DNA of 64,000 nucleotides from Hordeum vulgare subsp. vulgare (Eukaryota; Streptophyta; Magnoliopsida; Poales; Poaceae), in NCBI RefSeq assembly GCF_904849725.1, contig NC_058524.1, positions 507,206,263 to 507,270,262 on the forward strand. Direction: 5' to 3'. The notes under the pieces were generated by a model. It did no database searches, was not told where the DNA came from, and saw only the letters and a program-made list of their open reading frames with translations. A program made the translations under genes and the position numbers. Shown here in pieces: positions 11,160 to 22,929 of this stretch (positions within the stretch are counted from its first letter, which is position 1; each line of letters begins with the position of its first letter).

Positions 11160-13600
11160 TGTATAAAACTGAAGTGCAGGAAATCTTCAAACGATTTTCT
11201 TCAAGGGCCTCGACGAACTTCGGCATCAAGATCAAACATATTAGGAGTGATAATGGAACCGAGTTTAAAAACACTGGTCTTGATGATTATCTTGATGAAC
11301 TTGGTATTACTCACGAATTGTCTGCTCCTTATACTCCTCAGCAGAATGGTGTCGTCGAAAGAAAGAACAGGACTCTGGTTGAAATGGCAAGAACTATGCT
11401 TGAAGAATATCAGACTCCTCGTCGCTTCTGGCCTGAAGCAATCAACACTGCATGTCATATCATCAACAGGGTATATCTTCACAAATTCCTCAAGAAAACC
11501 TCATATGAACTCTTCACTGACAAGAAACCCAATGTAAGTTATTTCAAAGTCTTCGGTGCAAAATGCTGGATTAAAGATCCTCATCATAGCTCGAAATTTG
11601 CACCTAAGGCACATGAAGGTTTTATGCTCGGTTATGAAAAGGACTCACACACCTACAGAGTCTTCAACAACTATCACAACAAAGTTGTTGAGACTGTAGA
11701 TGTGCGGTTCGATGAAACTAATGGCTCGCAAAGAGAGCAATTGCCTTCTGATCCAGATAAGCTGTCTCCTGAGGAAGCAATAAAGCTTAAGCCTATTGAA
11801 GACATTGTCCCCACTGAGGAAATTGGTGAAGAAACAATCCCCATCGCTGATGAAAACCAAGAAGATGCTCCTGAGGAAATTGCAACAGCACCACTTCCTC
11901 AGCCTAGACAAAATCCTCAACCAGCTCATCCGAGGATTGCAAATGAAGTAGAACTTGACAAAATCCTCAACGACATCAACGCGCCAGGTCCTCTCACTCG
12001 CTCAAAAGCTTCACACTTAGTTAACTTTTGTGGGCATTTTTCTTTTGTATCTATCACAGAACCCTCAAAAGTAGCTGAGGCTTTTCTAGAACCGGAGTGG
12101 ATCCAAGCCATGCAAGACGAACTTCTTCAATTCAAGCTGAATGACGTATGGGAGCTCGTCAAACGACCCGATCCTCGCAAGCATAACATCATCGGCACCA
12201 AGTGGATTTTCCGAAACAAGCAAGATGAGGACGGTCAAGTGGTGAGGAACAAGGCACGACTTGTAACCCAAGGCTACACCCAGGTTGAAGGAATAGATTT
12301 CGATGAAACTTTTGCACATGTTGCTAGACTTGAAGCTATTCGAATCCTACTTGCTTATGCTAATCATCATAACATCATCTTATATCAAATGGATGTGAAA
12401 AGTGCATTCCTCAATGGTAAGCTTGAGGAAGAAGTATATGTTGCTCAGCCCCCAGGTTTTGAGGATCCAAAGAATCCAGACAAAGTCTTCAGACTCAAAA
12501 AGGCTCTGTATGGCCTCAAGCAAGCCCCTCGGGCATGGTATGATACATTGAAGGAATTCCTCATGAAGAAAGGCTTCAAACCTGGTTCACTCGATCCAAC
12601 TCTTTTCACAAAATCTTATGATAATGAACTGTTTGTATGTCAAATATATGTTGATGATATCATATTTGGCTGTACTGACAAAAGATACAGTGATGAATTT
12701 GCCTATATGAGGAGTGAAGAATATCAGATGTCTATGATGGGGGAGCTGAAATTCTTCTTAGGTCTTCAAATTCGTCAACAAAGCAATGGAATCTTCATAT
12801 CACAGGAGAAATACCTCAAGGATGTTCTGAGGAAATTCGACATGCATGAATGCAAAGGTGCCAAGACTCCAATGCCTACTAACGGTCACCTCGGCACTGA
12901 TGAAAATGGTAAAAATTTCGATCAGCAGGTATACCGTTCTATGATTGGTTCTTTATTGTATCTATGTGCATCTAGGCCAGACATAATGCTTAGTGTTTGC
13001 ATGTGTGCACGTTTTCAAGCAAAACCGAAGGAGTCACACCATAAGGGTGTGAAACATATTCTTCGATACTTAGCTCACACACCAACACTAGGATTATGGT
13101 ATCCCAAGGGCTCCAATCTTCATCTGGTAGGGTATTCTGATTCAGACTATGCTGGTGACCGTGTGGATCGCAAGTCAACATCTGGCACATGCCATTTCCT
13201 CCGAAGATCACTGGTTTGCTGGTCCTCAAAGAAGCAGAACTGTGTATCACTCTCCACTATCGAAGCTGAGTACATTGCTGCTGGTTCTTGCTGTGCTCAA
13301 TTACTATGGATGAAGCAAACCCTCAAGGACTACGGCATCAACATGAAGAATGTGCCTCTCTACTGTGACAATGAGAGTGCTATCAAGATTGCCTATAACC
13401 CAGTACAGCACTCGAAGACCAAGCACATCCAGATCCGTCATCATTTTCTTCGGGACCATGTCCTCAAGGGCAATATCCTCATCGACCATGTGAAGACTGA
13501 TGATCAACTGGCTGATATCTTCACTAAGCCCTTAGATGAGAAAAGGTTTTGCAAGTTGCGGTGTGAGCTAAATATCTTAGAATCTTCAAATGTTTTGTAA
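11147..13600 (+). CDS. Sirevirus integrase core, reverse transcriptase and RNase H
   Basis: This 817-codon open frame is uninterrupted. Integrase residues D35 (RSDNGTEF) and E71 ([10 protein letters not shown]) have exactly 35 residues between them, as D,D35E requires. An acidic, Pro-rich linker (about 195-285) leads to the copia RT (about 315-560), with catalytic [11 protein letters not shown] at 414-424 and YVDDIIFG at 501-508. RNase H (about 655-795) has [17 protein letters not shown] and CDNESAI, and ends at IFTKPL. One substitution stands out: [11 protein letters not shown] has His where the family normally has Pro. The enzyme copies element RNA into cDNA and integrates it. It could only be made as a fusion with the upstream frame, which a one-base deletion now prevents. 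Confidence 0.93.
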   Translation: MHIIVYKTEVQEIFKRFSSRASTNFGIKIKHIRSDNGTEFKNTGLDDYLDELGITHELSAPYTPQQNGVVERKNRTLVEMARTMLEEYQTPRRFWPEAINTACHIINRVYLHKFLKKTSYELFTDKKPNVSYFKVFGAKCWIKDPHHSSKFAPKAHEGFMLGYEKDSHTYRVFNNYHNKVVETVDVRFDETNGSQREQLPSDPDKLSPEEAIKLKPIEDIVPTEEIGEETIPIADENQEDAPEEIATAPLPQPRQNPQPAHPRIANEVELDKILNDINAPGPLTRSKASHLVNFCGHFSFVSITEPSKVAEAFLEPEWIQAMQDELLQFKLNDVWELVKRPDPRKHNIIGTKWIFRNKQDEDGQVVRNKARLVTQGYTQVEGIDFDETFAHVARLEAIRILLAYANHHNIILYQMDVKSAFLNGKLEEEVYVAQPPGFEDPKNPDKVFRLKKALYGLKQAPRAWYDTLKEFLMKKGFKPGSLDPTLFTKSYDNELFVCQIYVDDIIFGCTDKRYSDEFAYMRSEEYQMSMMGELKFFLGLQIRQQSNGIFISQEKYLKDVLRKFDMHECKGAKTPMPTNGHLGTDENGKNFDQQVYRSMIGSLLYLCASRPDIMLSVCMCARFQAKPKESHHKGVKHILRYLAHTPTLGLWYPKGSNLHLVGYSDSDYAGDRVDRKSTSGTCHFLRRSLVCWSSKKQNCVSLSTIEAEYIAAGSCCAQLLWMKQTLKDYGINMKNVPLYCDNESAIKIAYNPVQHSKTKHIQIRHHFLRDHVLKGNILIDHVKTDDQLADIFTKPLDEKRFCKLRCELNILESSNVL

Positions 13601-14328
13601 AAACATGCACACATCCTAACACTTATGCAAAGTTGATGACTTAGATGTGCAACACATGATGAAACGATTTTCTTCAACCAATGAAGAAAGTCACTCTGAA
13701 TGTGAAGAAATTAACGAAGAAATTGATTCTCAAGGCCCTACGACAATTGTACGCGGCGTCTGTAATCAACATTCTTATATGGTGGGCAACGCCACCGCCC
13801 AATGTGAAATTCCTCAAGTTGATTTTCTTCGAATGATAAATCCTTCACAATACAATTTTCTTCAAAACAGTTGTTCTTCATTGTGATAATCTATTGCAAA
13901 AATCTTCAAAAACACTTGATGACTTTCATTTGCCTAGGTAGACTGTGATTTCTAGTCCTCAACAGCATTCACTTATTGCTATTTCTTCAAGTTGATGTTT
14001 TTGCTAAGTGAATGTGATCGGACCCTATTTTCCCTCTATGCTATACTTATCCAGTCTATTCAATTCATCATATGCGTTCTACTTGAAACTTTGTTCAAAA
14101 TCCTCACTGCATCCTTGACAGCTGATGATTTTGCAACGAAAATCCTCAAATCTTTGAAAAATTATTTTCTTCAAAGGAACAGTAACTGAACCCCCACTTC
14201 CCACGATTGGATAGCCACGATCTCCACTATCTCCACCGCATCGTACGGGAGCTACACGTGTCCTGAGGAGACGTAGAGGCAAGGGCTATTCGGTCCGAAA
14301 CTTTCGCGCCAAACAGTAACTTTCGGGC
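13601..14328 (+). other. Spacer between pol and ORF3
   Basis: This region of about 730 bases lies between pol and the putative ORF3 promoter. It holds a 79-codon open frame at 13647-13886 without a recognisable domain. It is rich in the words TTCCTCA and TTCTTCA, which recur throughout the element. I see no other gene. Confidence 0.55.
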
Positions 14329-14336
14329 TATAAATA
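14329..14336 (+). promoter_or_regulatory. Candidate internal TATA box for ORF3
   Basis: TATAAATA in the context CGGGCTATAAATATGTCC lies 617 bases upstream of the ORF3 ATG. Its core resembles the LTR TATA box at 23503-23510 (CAGGCTATAAATAGCC). A CCG-rich gene-like leader follows it. A comparably placed TATA box precedes ORF3 of the - strand Sirevirus at 55864-55873. Promoter activity is inferred, not shown. Confidence 0.55.
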
Positions 14337-14944
14337 TGTCCTTAACCCCCTCGGTATCATCTTCTTCGCCTCATCGCTCTCCTGCCACAGCACACCGAAC
14401 CCTAGCGCCACCGTTGGAAGTCTTGAAGCCGGCAGGGAAGAGCTTCACTGCCTCAACCTTCTCGCCGCCAGGATCACGCCGGAGACGGACCATCTACGTC
14501 CGCCGCCGCCATAGACGTCCTCTGCTGCCAAGTTAGGGTACATTGGACACTTGAGCGAAGAGCTTCTCCAACGCCACCTTTTTGTGTTCTTCGTTCGCAC
14601 CTTCCAGGGTAAATATATCCCATTTTTACAACAGATTAGATCTAAAATTTTACCTCTCCAATGCGAAATCTGTTTTTCCTCAAGATATGATGCGCACATG
14701 ATTCCTCAAACACTATCCATCACCACAATCATTGATGAACTAGCTAAGCATCTAAGATTTTCACGAGATTCCTCAATTGTGCGAATTTTCGGATCTGTAC
14801 AACTCTGGAACCCAAGAACAGAATGCTTATGCAAATTCCTCAACCACTGGTTATATTCCTCAAACTGTCAAACTTTTCATTTTCTTCAAATCTGAGAACG
14901 CATATGACCTCTCCAAATTCCTCGCAACTATACTCTGTTCATAG
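14337..14944 (+). other. Putative ORF3 leader with intron 14609-14944
   Basis: The leader is C-rich and includes the gene-leader-like phrase CCGAACCCTAGCGCCACC. A splice donor-like CAGG/GTAAAT occurs with GT at 14609, and an acceptor-like TTCATAG/GT ends at 14944, nine bases before the ORF3 ATG. The 336-base interval is AT-rich and has stops in all frames. It is the expected appearance of a spliced 5' untranslated region, but RNA evidence is needed. Confidence 0.45.
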
Positions 14945-14952
14945 GTACACAC

Positions 14953-15403
14953 ATGTCAGCTGATGAATCTCTCGGTTCTCATCACATTAACTCATTTGCA
15001 GCGTTTCTGGAAGAAAGTCTTCAAGGCTCATCAGAATCCTCAAGAGTTCAAAATCCTCAGAGAGTTCCTTGTCTGAAGAAAATGGAGGAAGAAAGGAAAC
15101 AGAAGGGAGGAAAGAAACTGGAGCAGAACACAGCTGTGGACATTCCTGATGACATATACTTGGACTACTGCACGCGTGATGATGAACCTGAGACTATGCC
15201 TAAAAGGAAGATTAGGCTGTAGAAAATTGAACGCAGATGGGCAAAGGAGTGGAAGGAGTACAGGTTTGTGACTCCAAAATATGCGAAAAAATTCGCTTTG
15301 AAGCCTCATGGCAGAAGGGCCCCGCTTGAGGATCATCAAGTTGCTCATCCCTCAAGTCTTATGACACTTGATGACTACCTAGAGGAAAAAGAAAGGCATC
15401 TGG
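14953..15403 (+). pseudogene. ORF3 (envelope-position gene), N-terminal part
   Basis: The ATG at 14953 follows the acceptor-like site. The product is hydrophilic, with a Ser-rich start and a Lys/Glu-rich middle. A TAG stop at 15220-15222 interrupts it, and the same frame then continues to 15403, where the solo LTR was inserted. The last base of the interrupted codon plus the first bases after the duplicated target (19236 on) keep the downstream frame, so both sides are one gene. The protein's function is unknown; it occupies the envelope-like position of Sireviruses. No signal peptide is visible. Confidence 0.7.
15399..15403 (+). repeat. Target-site duplication TCTGG, left copy
   Basis: TCTGG here is repeated at 19231-19235 on the far side of the inserted LTR. 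Five-base duplications are typical of LTR-element integration. Confidence 0.9.
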
Positions 15404-16744
15404 TGTGACGCCCTCGGCTTAATCGTACGCTAATCATACAGGCAAATGCGTACGATCAAACCCAAGGACTCACGGGGAGATATCACAACACAACTCAAGA
15501 CACAAATAAAATAACATCAGCTTCATATTACAAGCCAGGGGCCTCGAGGGCTAGAATACGAAAGCTCGATGAACACACGAGTCAGTGGAAGCAACAAATA
15601 TCTGAGTACAGACATAAAACATGGGGTGCCTTAGAGAAGGCTAGCACAAAAGATACAACGATCGAACGAGGCGAGGCCTCCTGCCTGGGAACCTCCTAAC
15701 TACTCCTGATCATCAGCGGCCTCCACGTAGTAGTAGGCACCGTCGGGGTAGCAGTCGTCGGTGGCGGGGACCTCCATCTCCTGGGCTTCATCATCTGGTC
15801 GCAGCAAACGGATCAAGGGGACAAGGGGGGAGCAAAGCAGCGGTGAGTACTCATCCAAGGTACTCGCAAGTCTTACATCAGAACTATTCTAATTATGCAT
15901 CAGTATCAAAGAAGGGGGTTATATGTGGACTGACTGCAGCAATGCGAGAATAGAGAGAGAAGGCCTAGTCCTATCGAAGACTAGCATCTTCAGGGTCTTG
16001 CAGCAATAGACGAGAGTAGAACAGGGGTAACACAATAATAGTCATATTGTTGCAGCAATATTAAAGTGAGGTCACGCCTAAAGATCCTCCCTCGACTCCC
16101 TGCGAGGAAGCAATCCCGAGGCAAACTAATTCCAGTTAAGTAACAATTGTAGTTGTATAAGATCGGGGCACAACTCCAAGTCGTCCTGTAACCGTGGACA
16201 CGGCTATCCGAATAGTTAATTTTCATCCCTGCAGGGGTGCACCACATGTCCCGTCACGCTCGATAACACTCTGGCCGGACATACTTTTCTGGGTCCTGCC
16301 CGGCCTCGGAATATCGACACGTCGCAGCCCCACCTAAGACTAATCAGAGAGGCCAGCCCGCCGGTCTAAATCCTAAGCACAAAGGGTTCATGGGCCCAGT
16401 TCCCCTTCACGCTCCTGCACGTGGCGTGGGCGGCCGACGTCAGTCCTAGCATCCCTTAATCACAAGCGCGATGCATCTCGGGACCACTCGGGCGCGCGCC
16501 GCTACACTGCTGGCATCTGAAAAGCTTCGGCTGATACCGCGACGTCGAGTACCCATAATTCTTCCCGCGTAGCCGGTTAGTGCGAAAAGGTCTCCGACCA
16601 ACCCAGATCAAATACCCAAATCCATTAGCATTTTAAATAGGCCAACAACACAGTCTCGCGGGAATCCACCCGTCTTACAACTAATCACCGAAGATCCCAG
16701 TAACATGGTCGAGTAACTGTGTGGTTGTAACATCAGGGGAATCC

Positions 16745-16947
16745 GAGGAATCACCCTCGTTGGATCCCGAACGATGTACCCGTCAAGGTGGGCTTAGAGG
16801 AATCACCCTCGGGGGTCCCACACTCGCGGGGTGGCACGACAGAGACGTCATCGGGAATGGTGAAAGAGGAATCACCCTCGATAACCACGACCGACTAGCT
16901 ATACTACAGAGATATCATCAGGAGTACTTAGCGAGGTGTCACCCTCG
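16745..16947 (+). repeat. Four spaced copies of a GAGG-N-CCTCG hairpin motif
   Basis: GAGGAATCACCCTCG occurs at 16745-16759, 16797-16811 and 16866-16880, and the variant GAGGTGTCACCCTCG at 16933-16947. Start-to-start spacings are 52, 69 and 67 bases. Each copy can pair GAGG with CCTC around a short loop. The intervening sequences differ, so this is not a simple tandem repeat. Confidence 0.8.
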
Positions 16948-18479
16948 GTACCCGACAGTATCCCTGTAGCGTCGTACAACGAAGGGGGGTGAACGTGCTG
17001 TGTCGGGTCTGGCTCGTCGATCAGAGATCGAGATTTGAAAACAAGCGGGGAAACTGATCTACGGGGTCAGAGGGGATGACTGCTCCACCTATACTAAGCA
17101 TATTAAAGGTACAGGACTGAAAGTAGCAGTTCATCAAAAACAGGCTATGCATCAGATATAGGAGCTAACTACAACAGTAGCAAAATACTAATGCAAGCAG
17201 TAGGAAGAAAGACATAGGCGATATAGTAATGATCAAGGGGAATTTGCTTGCCTTGCTGCTCTGCGGCAAAGGACTGATCGGCAGGGTCGTAGATGTACCC
17301 GGCAGCAGCGTCAGTCTCGGGGTCTACCGGTAAGAAGAGGGGGAAGAAACAATAAATAATAGCACCGATGCAACACAAAGCATGACATGGAAAGAAACAG
17401 GCTAGACATGAACTAACGCAGCAACACCCGTCATAGACGGGTCGGAAGAATATCTGACGATATTTTCCGGGTCTCGGGCTACTACCGGTTACACTGGAAA
17501 CGATGGAAAAGATCCAAGTTTGCTATGCTAGGGACGCGTGACAGACGAACGGGCCGTGTATCCGGGTTCGTCTCGCTTTGCTGATCAACTTTCATGTTAA
17601 AATTATTTTGATCTGACTTACGGATTATTTAATATTAATTTTCAAAGTTTTATTAATTATTTAGGAATTAAAAACAGATTTAAAATATTTAATAAAATTC
17701 CAATATGACATCATCGCGATGTCATGCTGACATCACATTTGACTGGACAACTGACCAGCGGGTCCCGAACGTCATAGGCACAAGTTTTAATAACGATTAA
17801 ATATTGATTTATCAAATTAATTTAGTGAGGGACCCGCGTGTCATACTCTAATTATGTTAATTAATTATTTTAACTAAATATCTATTTATTTATTTATTTT
17901 AAGAAAACATTATTTTTATTATTTATTTCAACTAACGCGTGGGGCCTCCCTGTCATAGACCCGGGTGCAATGGCCCCACCGGTAAGTGACCTAAGGCCAA
18001 ATACACATTTTAAATCACAAATAAATAAACATACAAATGTCGTATCTCTCCACATGCCTATATACGCAAATACATACATAATACGGGTATCGAATACATA
18101 CATACATACAGGTATCGAATACATCAATTGTTTTTATTTCTTTTTTTTCTCTCACAACACTCATCTCTCTCTCTCTGTTAACAGAAACAGAGAACAACTT
18201 TCTCTAACACCACCTAGAAGAACCAAATACTCAAATCTTCCTACCGGAGTCCACCGTCGACGGATCGAGGCCCAGTTTGCCGGAACGGAACCGGGACGGC
18301 GAGGAGATCGACACGGTGGGAGGAGCCCGAGGAGGGGCTCACCGACGGTGACGTGACGGCCCGGTGAAGCCGGAGTTCGCGGGACGGGGCAGAGGAGACG
18401 GCGTGGAGGCGGACGAGGCGGTGACGGTGACGATGGTGGTGACGCGCCGGCGAGGGGGGAACCGGCCGGAGCCGGCGAG

Positions 18480-18870
18480 GTGATGACGTAGGGGAGGCCC
18501 GGTGGGGGAGGGACTCGCCGGCGTGGTGAAGGGGCCGAGGGAGGCCGGTCTCCCTGCCCGGTCCCTCCTGGACCGAGCGGGAGGAGGGGGGGGGGCGACG
18601 GGGAGGGGGGGCGAGGTGGAGGCGACGTGGGAGGGAGAGGGGCTCGGTGGGGGGAGGCGAGATGGGGATCTCGGTTGGTGGGGGCCGAGAGAGAGGGAGT
18701 GGAGGGAGTTACGGGATGGTGGAGGGGGTCGTGGGGAGGAGAGGGAGTGTCGGTGGGGTGGGGCCCCCCACGAGGGGGGTTGGCTGGCGGCGGCGGCGCC
18801 CAGGGGGGGGGAGGGAGTTTGGCAAGGGGAGGAGGGTCTGGTCGCCAGGGGAGGGGCGCGCTAGGGTTTG
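18480..18870 (+). repeat. G-rich, quadruplex-prone block in the solo LTR
   Basis: The + strand has dozens of runs of three or more G with short spacers, including a run of ten G near 18589. The opposite strand therefore reads as a proline-rich open frame, which I do not regard as a gene. The block may be the GC-rich promoter-proximal part of the LTR. Confidence 0.7.
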
Positions 18871-19230
18871 GGGAGGCCGGCTGGGCCACTTGGCCCAGTT
18901 GGGCCGGCTGGGGGGGGCTTTCTTCCTTTCTTTTTTTTGTTTGTTTTGTTTTTTTTGTTTTACCTTTTTCCTTTTTTATTATTTCTTTCTTTCAGTTTTC
19001 TTTCTTTCTTTTATCATTATTATTTCTTTAATACTTTCCTTTTATATATATATCCTTTTAATACTTGTAATGAACCGATAAAGTGCTTCCCTTTGCTTTC
19101 AAATCATCGATCCGGACAGACGCGAATCCACGCGGTTCTGAGATGGGAATTCGATGACGTGGCATCATTAGCGGTTGATCACTGTAGCTTAATTACAATC
19201 ACTACTGTAGCAAAAGTCGAGGATGTCACA

Positions 19231-19235
19231 TCTGG
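19231..19235 (+). repeat. Target-site duplication TCTGG, right copy
   Basis: This is the perfect copy of 15399-15403, directly after the LTR terminus. Confidence 0.9.
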
Positions 19236-22200
19236 CCAAGCTCAAGAAGCAAGCAGAAACAGCAGTGAAGAAATTTCATGAATCTTCAGCTGCTGCCTCC
19301 GGTGCTGCTCATTCCTCAGCAGCAGAAACCTCAGGCTCCGAGATTCCTCAACCAAAGTCTGTGCCAACAAAGCCAAAAGCTTCAAAGCCCCAAGAGAAGC
19401 TTGCACAGACTTCTGTCACCAAACCCTCAGCTCCAAAACCCTCGGTTCCAAAACCGTCCACACCAAAACCATCAGCGCCGAAACCCTCAGCACCAATCGC
19501 ATCTACACCAAAGTCCTCAGTTCCACCTCCAAAGCCAGTACAGAAGAAAGTCGTGAAGACTACGACTGCCAGCTCTAGCTCCTCACTCCCAGCTGCAACT
19601 AGCTCGGAGACAAAGTCTTCAACACCCCATGTGAAGACTTTGGCAACTACTGAACCTGCACCTCTGCCCAGCCCAAGCAAAATCATCACAGTCCCGTCTG
19701 CATCATAGGGAAGTGAAGAATATGATGATGAAACTCTGGAAGCCATCATCAGGAACAAGCAAGAAAGGGTAGCACAAGCATCAGGCAGTGCTATTCCTCT
19801 GGCGATGGACCCCAAGGTCCTCCTCGACTTCATCAATGTGTGGTATGAAGACCCAAACACACCCATTGATGATTTGAAACTTCCTCCTGGTGTCAGCCAC
19901 ATGGTGGCTACCTTCATAAATGAAGCCAAGTGGAAGGAACAGAAGGCCAAGCAGGCAAAGATTGCAAAGGCCAGAAAGGAGAAATTCCTCAGGCAAAATG
20001 TTCTCAAGTTGACGCCTGAAGCATTGGTGTCCACCCAAGCAGAGCTGCAAGTCCTAACTGACAAGTGTGAGAAACTGTCAGACCGCACAAGCATCAAACA
20101 CAATTTCATCAAGCTAGCCACTAGTGCTGTTGATGACTACAACAGACGTCACCCCCCACCAGCACCAACTCCTCAGCCCCTAGTTGAACAGCCAGAAGAT
20201 GCATCTCCTGTTGAGGAGGAAATTCCTCAAGCTGAGGAACAACACCAAGAGCGCCGTGCTGATGAGCCGGCCATTGAAGAGATCATCACTGAGACCGCTC
20301 CTGATGAAACTGCTACTGATCCAGCTGATGAATCTGTTGAGAAATCATCTTCACCAAAAACTTCAAAGGTGAAGAGGTTAATCCCGTCTGCATCAGACGC
20401 GAAAAAGACAAGGGCTGCTGAGAAGGAAGCGAAGAAGAGAAAAGCTTCCTCAGCAGAAGAAAAGATTGAGGCAAAACGCCTCAAGGAAACTGAAGAATCT
20501 GCCCCACTGGACCCGGTGCCTCTTAATGTTGCACCATCATTTGAAATGGTCGTCGTTGGTGACCACACTACGAGGGCAGATGAGGAAATGAAGGATGCTG
20601 CCTCTGAGGAGCATACTGATGAGGAAATACAGATTGATGACAGTCCTCAACCTCATATTCCTCAGAAAGAGACCACTGAAGCCTCAGCTGCAGCAGCTGA
20701 TGAATCTGCTTCTGCCACAAAGTCAGCTGATGAAAATCAAGCTGAAGAAAATGTCCAGTCTGAGCAGGCTCCTCCCACTTAACAGGATGATCAAACTCCT
20801 CAAGCTGAGAAGGATGAAGAAATTCCTCAGCCTGATGCTCAGCTAGAACAAGAAATTCCTCATCCTGAGGAAACTGCTGAAGAAAATGTTCCCGCCCCTG
20901 ACAATGAATTCATTGTCCTCAACCCAGAATCTGCCATGGTTGTTTCCCCTCCCATTCCTCAGCACAATCTCAATCCAGTTCAGCGCCTGCCATTCTCGAA
21001 GAGGCCAAAGTTTCAGAAAGAGAATTTCTTTGAGGAACGCATGTATTTCATCGGCGAGAATCCTTATGACAGGCCTCAAATGAGGCATCTGAAGTTTTGG
21101 ACAAGGACTCAGATGAACTACTATGCCTCTGTGCTCTGTGGCCGCAACAAGATATTCCAGCACAGGCACATTCCTCATGATGAACTTGAAGAGATTCCCT
21201 GCATGGAACCAGTCCTCAGTGTACTACATGATGCAGGTTTGCTCCCTATGTGCTCAGACATATCAGATTGGAATAGTGAGCTAATTCTTCAGTTCTATTC
21301 AACTCTGCACATCTCGGGCAATGCTGATGACATCAACACTTGGGTGTTCGACTGGATGACCCAAAATACTCACTACAAGGCTCCAGCGTCTGAACTCCTC
21401 AGAGAACTGCCCGTACAAATTCCTTCAGAAGGGGCAGTGAAGCTTTATGGTGAGCGTGAGCTGCCAAATGGAATGATGGAAGTCCTCATGAAGCCTTTGG
21501 CTGCAGGAAAACCCTCAAGAACCACATTCCTCGTCCATGAGCTAAAGTACACACCACGGCCTGTCTACCGCATTCTCTGCAGTGTGCTAGCGCCAATAAA
21601 AGGCCATGATGATGACGAAGATGTCGTCGGCCTCATGAAGAACATCCTCTTCAACATCATTCACGGTATCCCCATGAATATCCATGATTTCTTCTTGAGG
21701 ACTTTGGCTGACAATGCAATGTGCCCCTATGATCACAAAATCTATGCACCATGGATCATGAGATTCCTCAGGACAAGGACAGGCATCAACTTTCACGCAG
21801 ATTTCCAAAACCATGTTGGTTATATGCCTCCTATCCGAGTCAACAAGAAGACTTTCGAGCCTATTGAGGGAAAAGGAAAGTCTGTAATTGATGAAGGAAG
21901 CAGGCCTCTTGATGGTCAATTTAAAGAGCCCGATACATATTCCTCATGGGACGACACTGAGACTCGTCCGCCAAGCCCAGTTCCTCCTCGCGTGCTAAAC
22001 ACCAGAGAGCTTCTTCTCAGTCTTCATCAGAAGGTGGATCACAATCACAAATGGGTCAAACGTCAGTTTGGTGCCATTGTGAAAACCCTCACTGAGACAC
22101 AGAACAGTGTCAAGCTTAATCATCACTATCTGCATGAGGTTTTTGATCGCACCTGGGCTACCCTTGCACATCTGAAGACCCAGACTGAGCTTGAAGAATT

Positions 22201-22402
22201 GAACTTTCAGCAGGACTTTGACTGGTCGTGGCCTCCCAAGAAGAAGTTTAGGCCCATTCCAGTGCCAGATCTTGAAGACAGTTCCTTCTCGTCCTTCCGC
22301 ACTGCCGAATCTGATGAGGAACAACTTGACACCGCGACAGGCCCAAGGAAGAAGACTACACCCAAGAAGCGCCAAGGATCTTCCTCAACTGCCAAGCAAT
22401 GA
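19236..22402 (+). pseudogene. ORF3 (envelope-position gene), main part
   Basis: One frame continues ORF3 from before the solo LTR to a TGA at 22400-22402, with two in-frame stops: TAG at 19706-19708 and TAA at 20780-20782. The first section has a Lys-Pro-Ser-x-Pro repeat (19425-19545), then a Lys/Glu-rich, coiled-coil-prone section with many IPQ and EE clusters. A globular C-terminal domain lies at about 20980-22250 and contains FFEERMYFIGENPYD, HIPHDELEEIPCM and FYSTLHISG. The same domain type is seen in the relics at 46.2-46.8 kb and 48.7-49.2 kb, so it is a shared Sirevirus ORF3 domain. No transmembrane segment is obvious, so a true envelope role is doubtful. Confidence 0.82.
19425..19545 (+). 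repeat. 15-bp coding tandem repeat (KPSxP units)
   Basis: About seven units of a 15-base sequence encode Lys-Pro-Ser-Ala/Val/Thr-Pro. The repeat lies in the disordered N-terminal part of ORF3 and is prone to length change. Confidence 0.75.
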
Positions 22403-22452
22403 AGTCTTCACGGGCGTTAGTCCTCAGTTTGTCCCTTTTTGTCCATTGATGA

Positions 22453-22928
22453 CAAAGGGGGAGAAACTTGAGAGTTAGTCTTCAAACGGGATTTATTTTT
22501 GGGGCTTACGAACTATATCTAAGTTACAAACTCTTGGCTCTTCTGAAGTTTTTATGTAATGAGTTGTAACTTAAGCCCGATGGTACTCTGACGCTTTTTT
22601 GAACGTTTTTCTTCGCATGCTTATTCCTCAAGTTTTAATGCACGCGTGCTGAAATTCGTCAGATACCATTTGCCATCATGCATCCTCATTTTCTTCATAT
22701 GATATGTTATATGTATGCATGACTTACAAGATTCAGGGGGAGATCTCCATGATATAAATCATCAATGTGCATATGCTATAATAGCAAAATCCTCAAAGTA
22801 TGCACATCTTCAGGGGGAGTCTCTGTGAATCTTGTTCTCAAAATCCTCAAATGAGTATTTACACTTCATATTTTTGATCCCTGTTGAAGACTTAACCTAA
22901 TTGTCATCAACCACCAAAAAGGGGGAGA
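22453..22928 (+). other. Array of four polypurine-tract-like motifs before the 3' LTR
   Basis: Tracts with the core GGGGGAG occur at 22453-22466, 22735-22744, 22812-22819 and 22916-22928. The last lies directly before the 3' LTR and is the presumed plus-strand primer site. Multiplied purine tracts are a recognised Sirevirus trait. Confidence 0.85.
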
Positions 22929-22929
22929 T

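Larger units (their letters stand above)
15404..19230. mobile_element. Solo LTR, long gypsy-type, 3827 bp, TSD TCTGG
   Basis: The unit starts TGTGACGCCC and ends GGATGTCACA, with 6-base inverted ends TGTGAC/GTCACA, and is flanked by perfect 5-base target copies. No gag, pol, primer-binding site or purine tract is inside, so it is best read as a solo LTR left by unequal recombination. It contains four regularly spaced GAGG...CCTCG hairpin motifs (16745-16947), an AT-rich block (17600-17930), a strongly G-rich block (18480-18870) and a T-rich block (18920-19060). The family name and transcriptional orientation are uncertain. Open frames inside, including a 242-codon proline-rich one on the - strand, are composition artefacts. 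Confidence 0.88.

Noticed and set aside
16745..16947. Regularly spaced repeats resembling a CRISPR array.
   Set aside because: Only four 15-base motifs with uneven spacing, in a plant LTR, with no cas genes.
18161..18889. A 242-codon proline-rich open frame on the - strand.
   Set aside because: It is the complement of a G-rich LTR block; composition alone keeps it open and it has no domain.
19348..20121. A 257-codon - strand frame opposite ORF3.
   Set aside because: It is the antisense shadow of the KPSxP repeat and Lys/Glu-rich ORF3 coding region.
19236..22402. Calling ORF3 a true viral envelope gene.
   Set aside because: No signal peptide, transmembrane helix or fusion-like segment is visible; only the genomic position is envelope-like.
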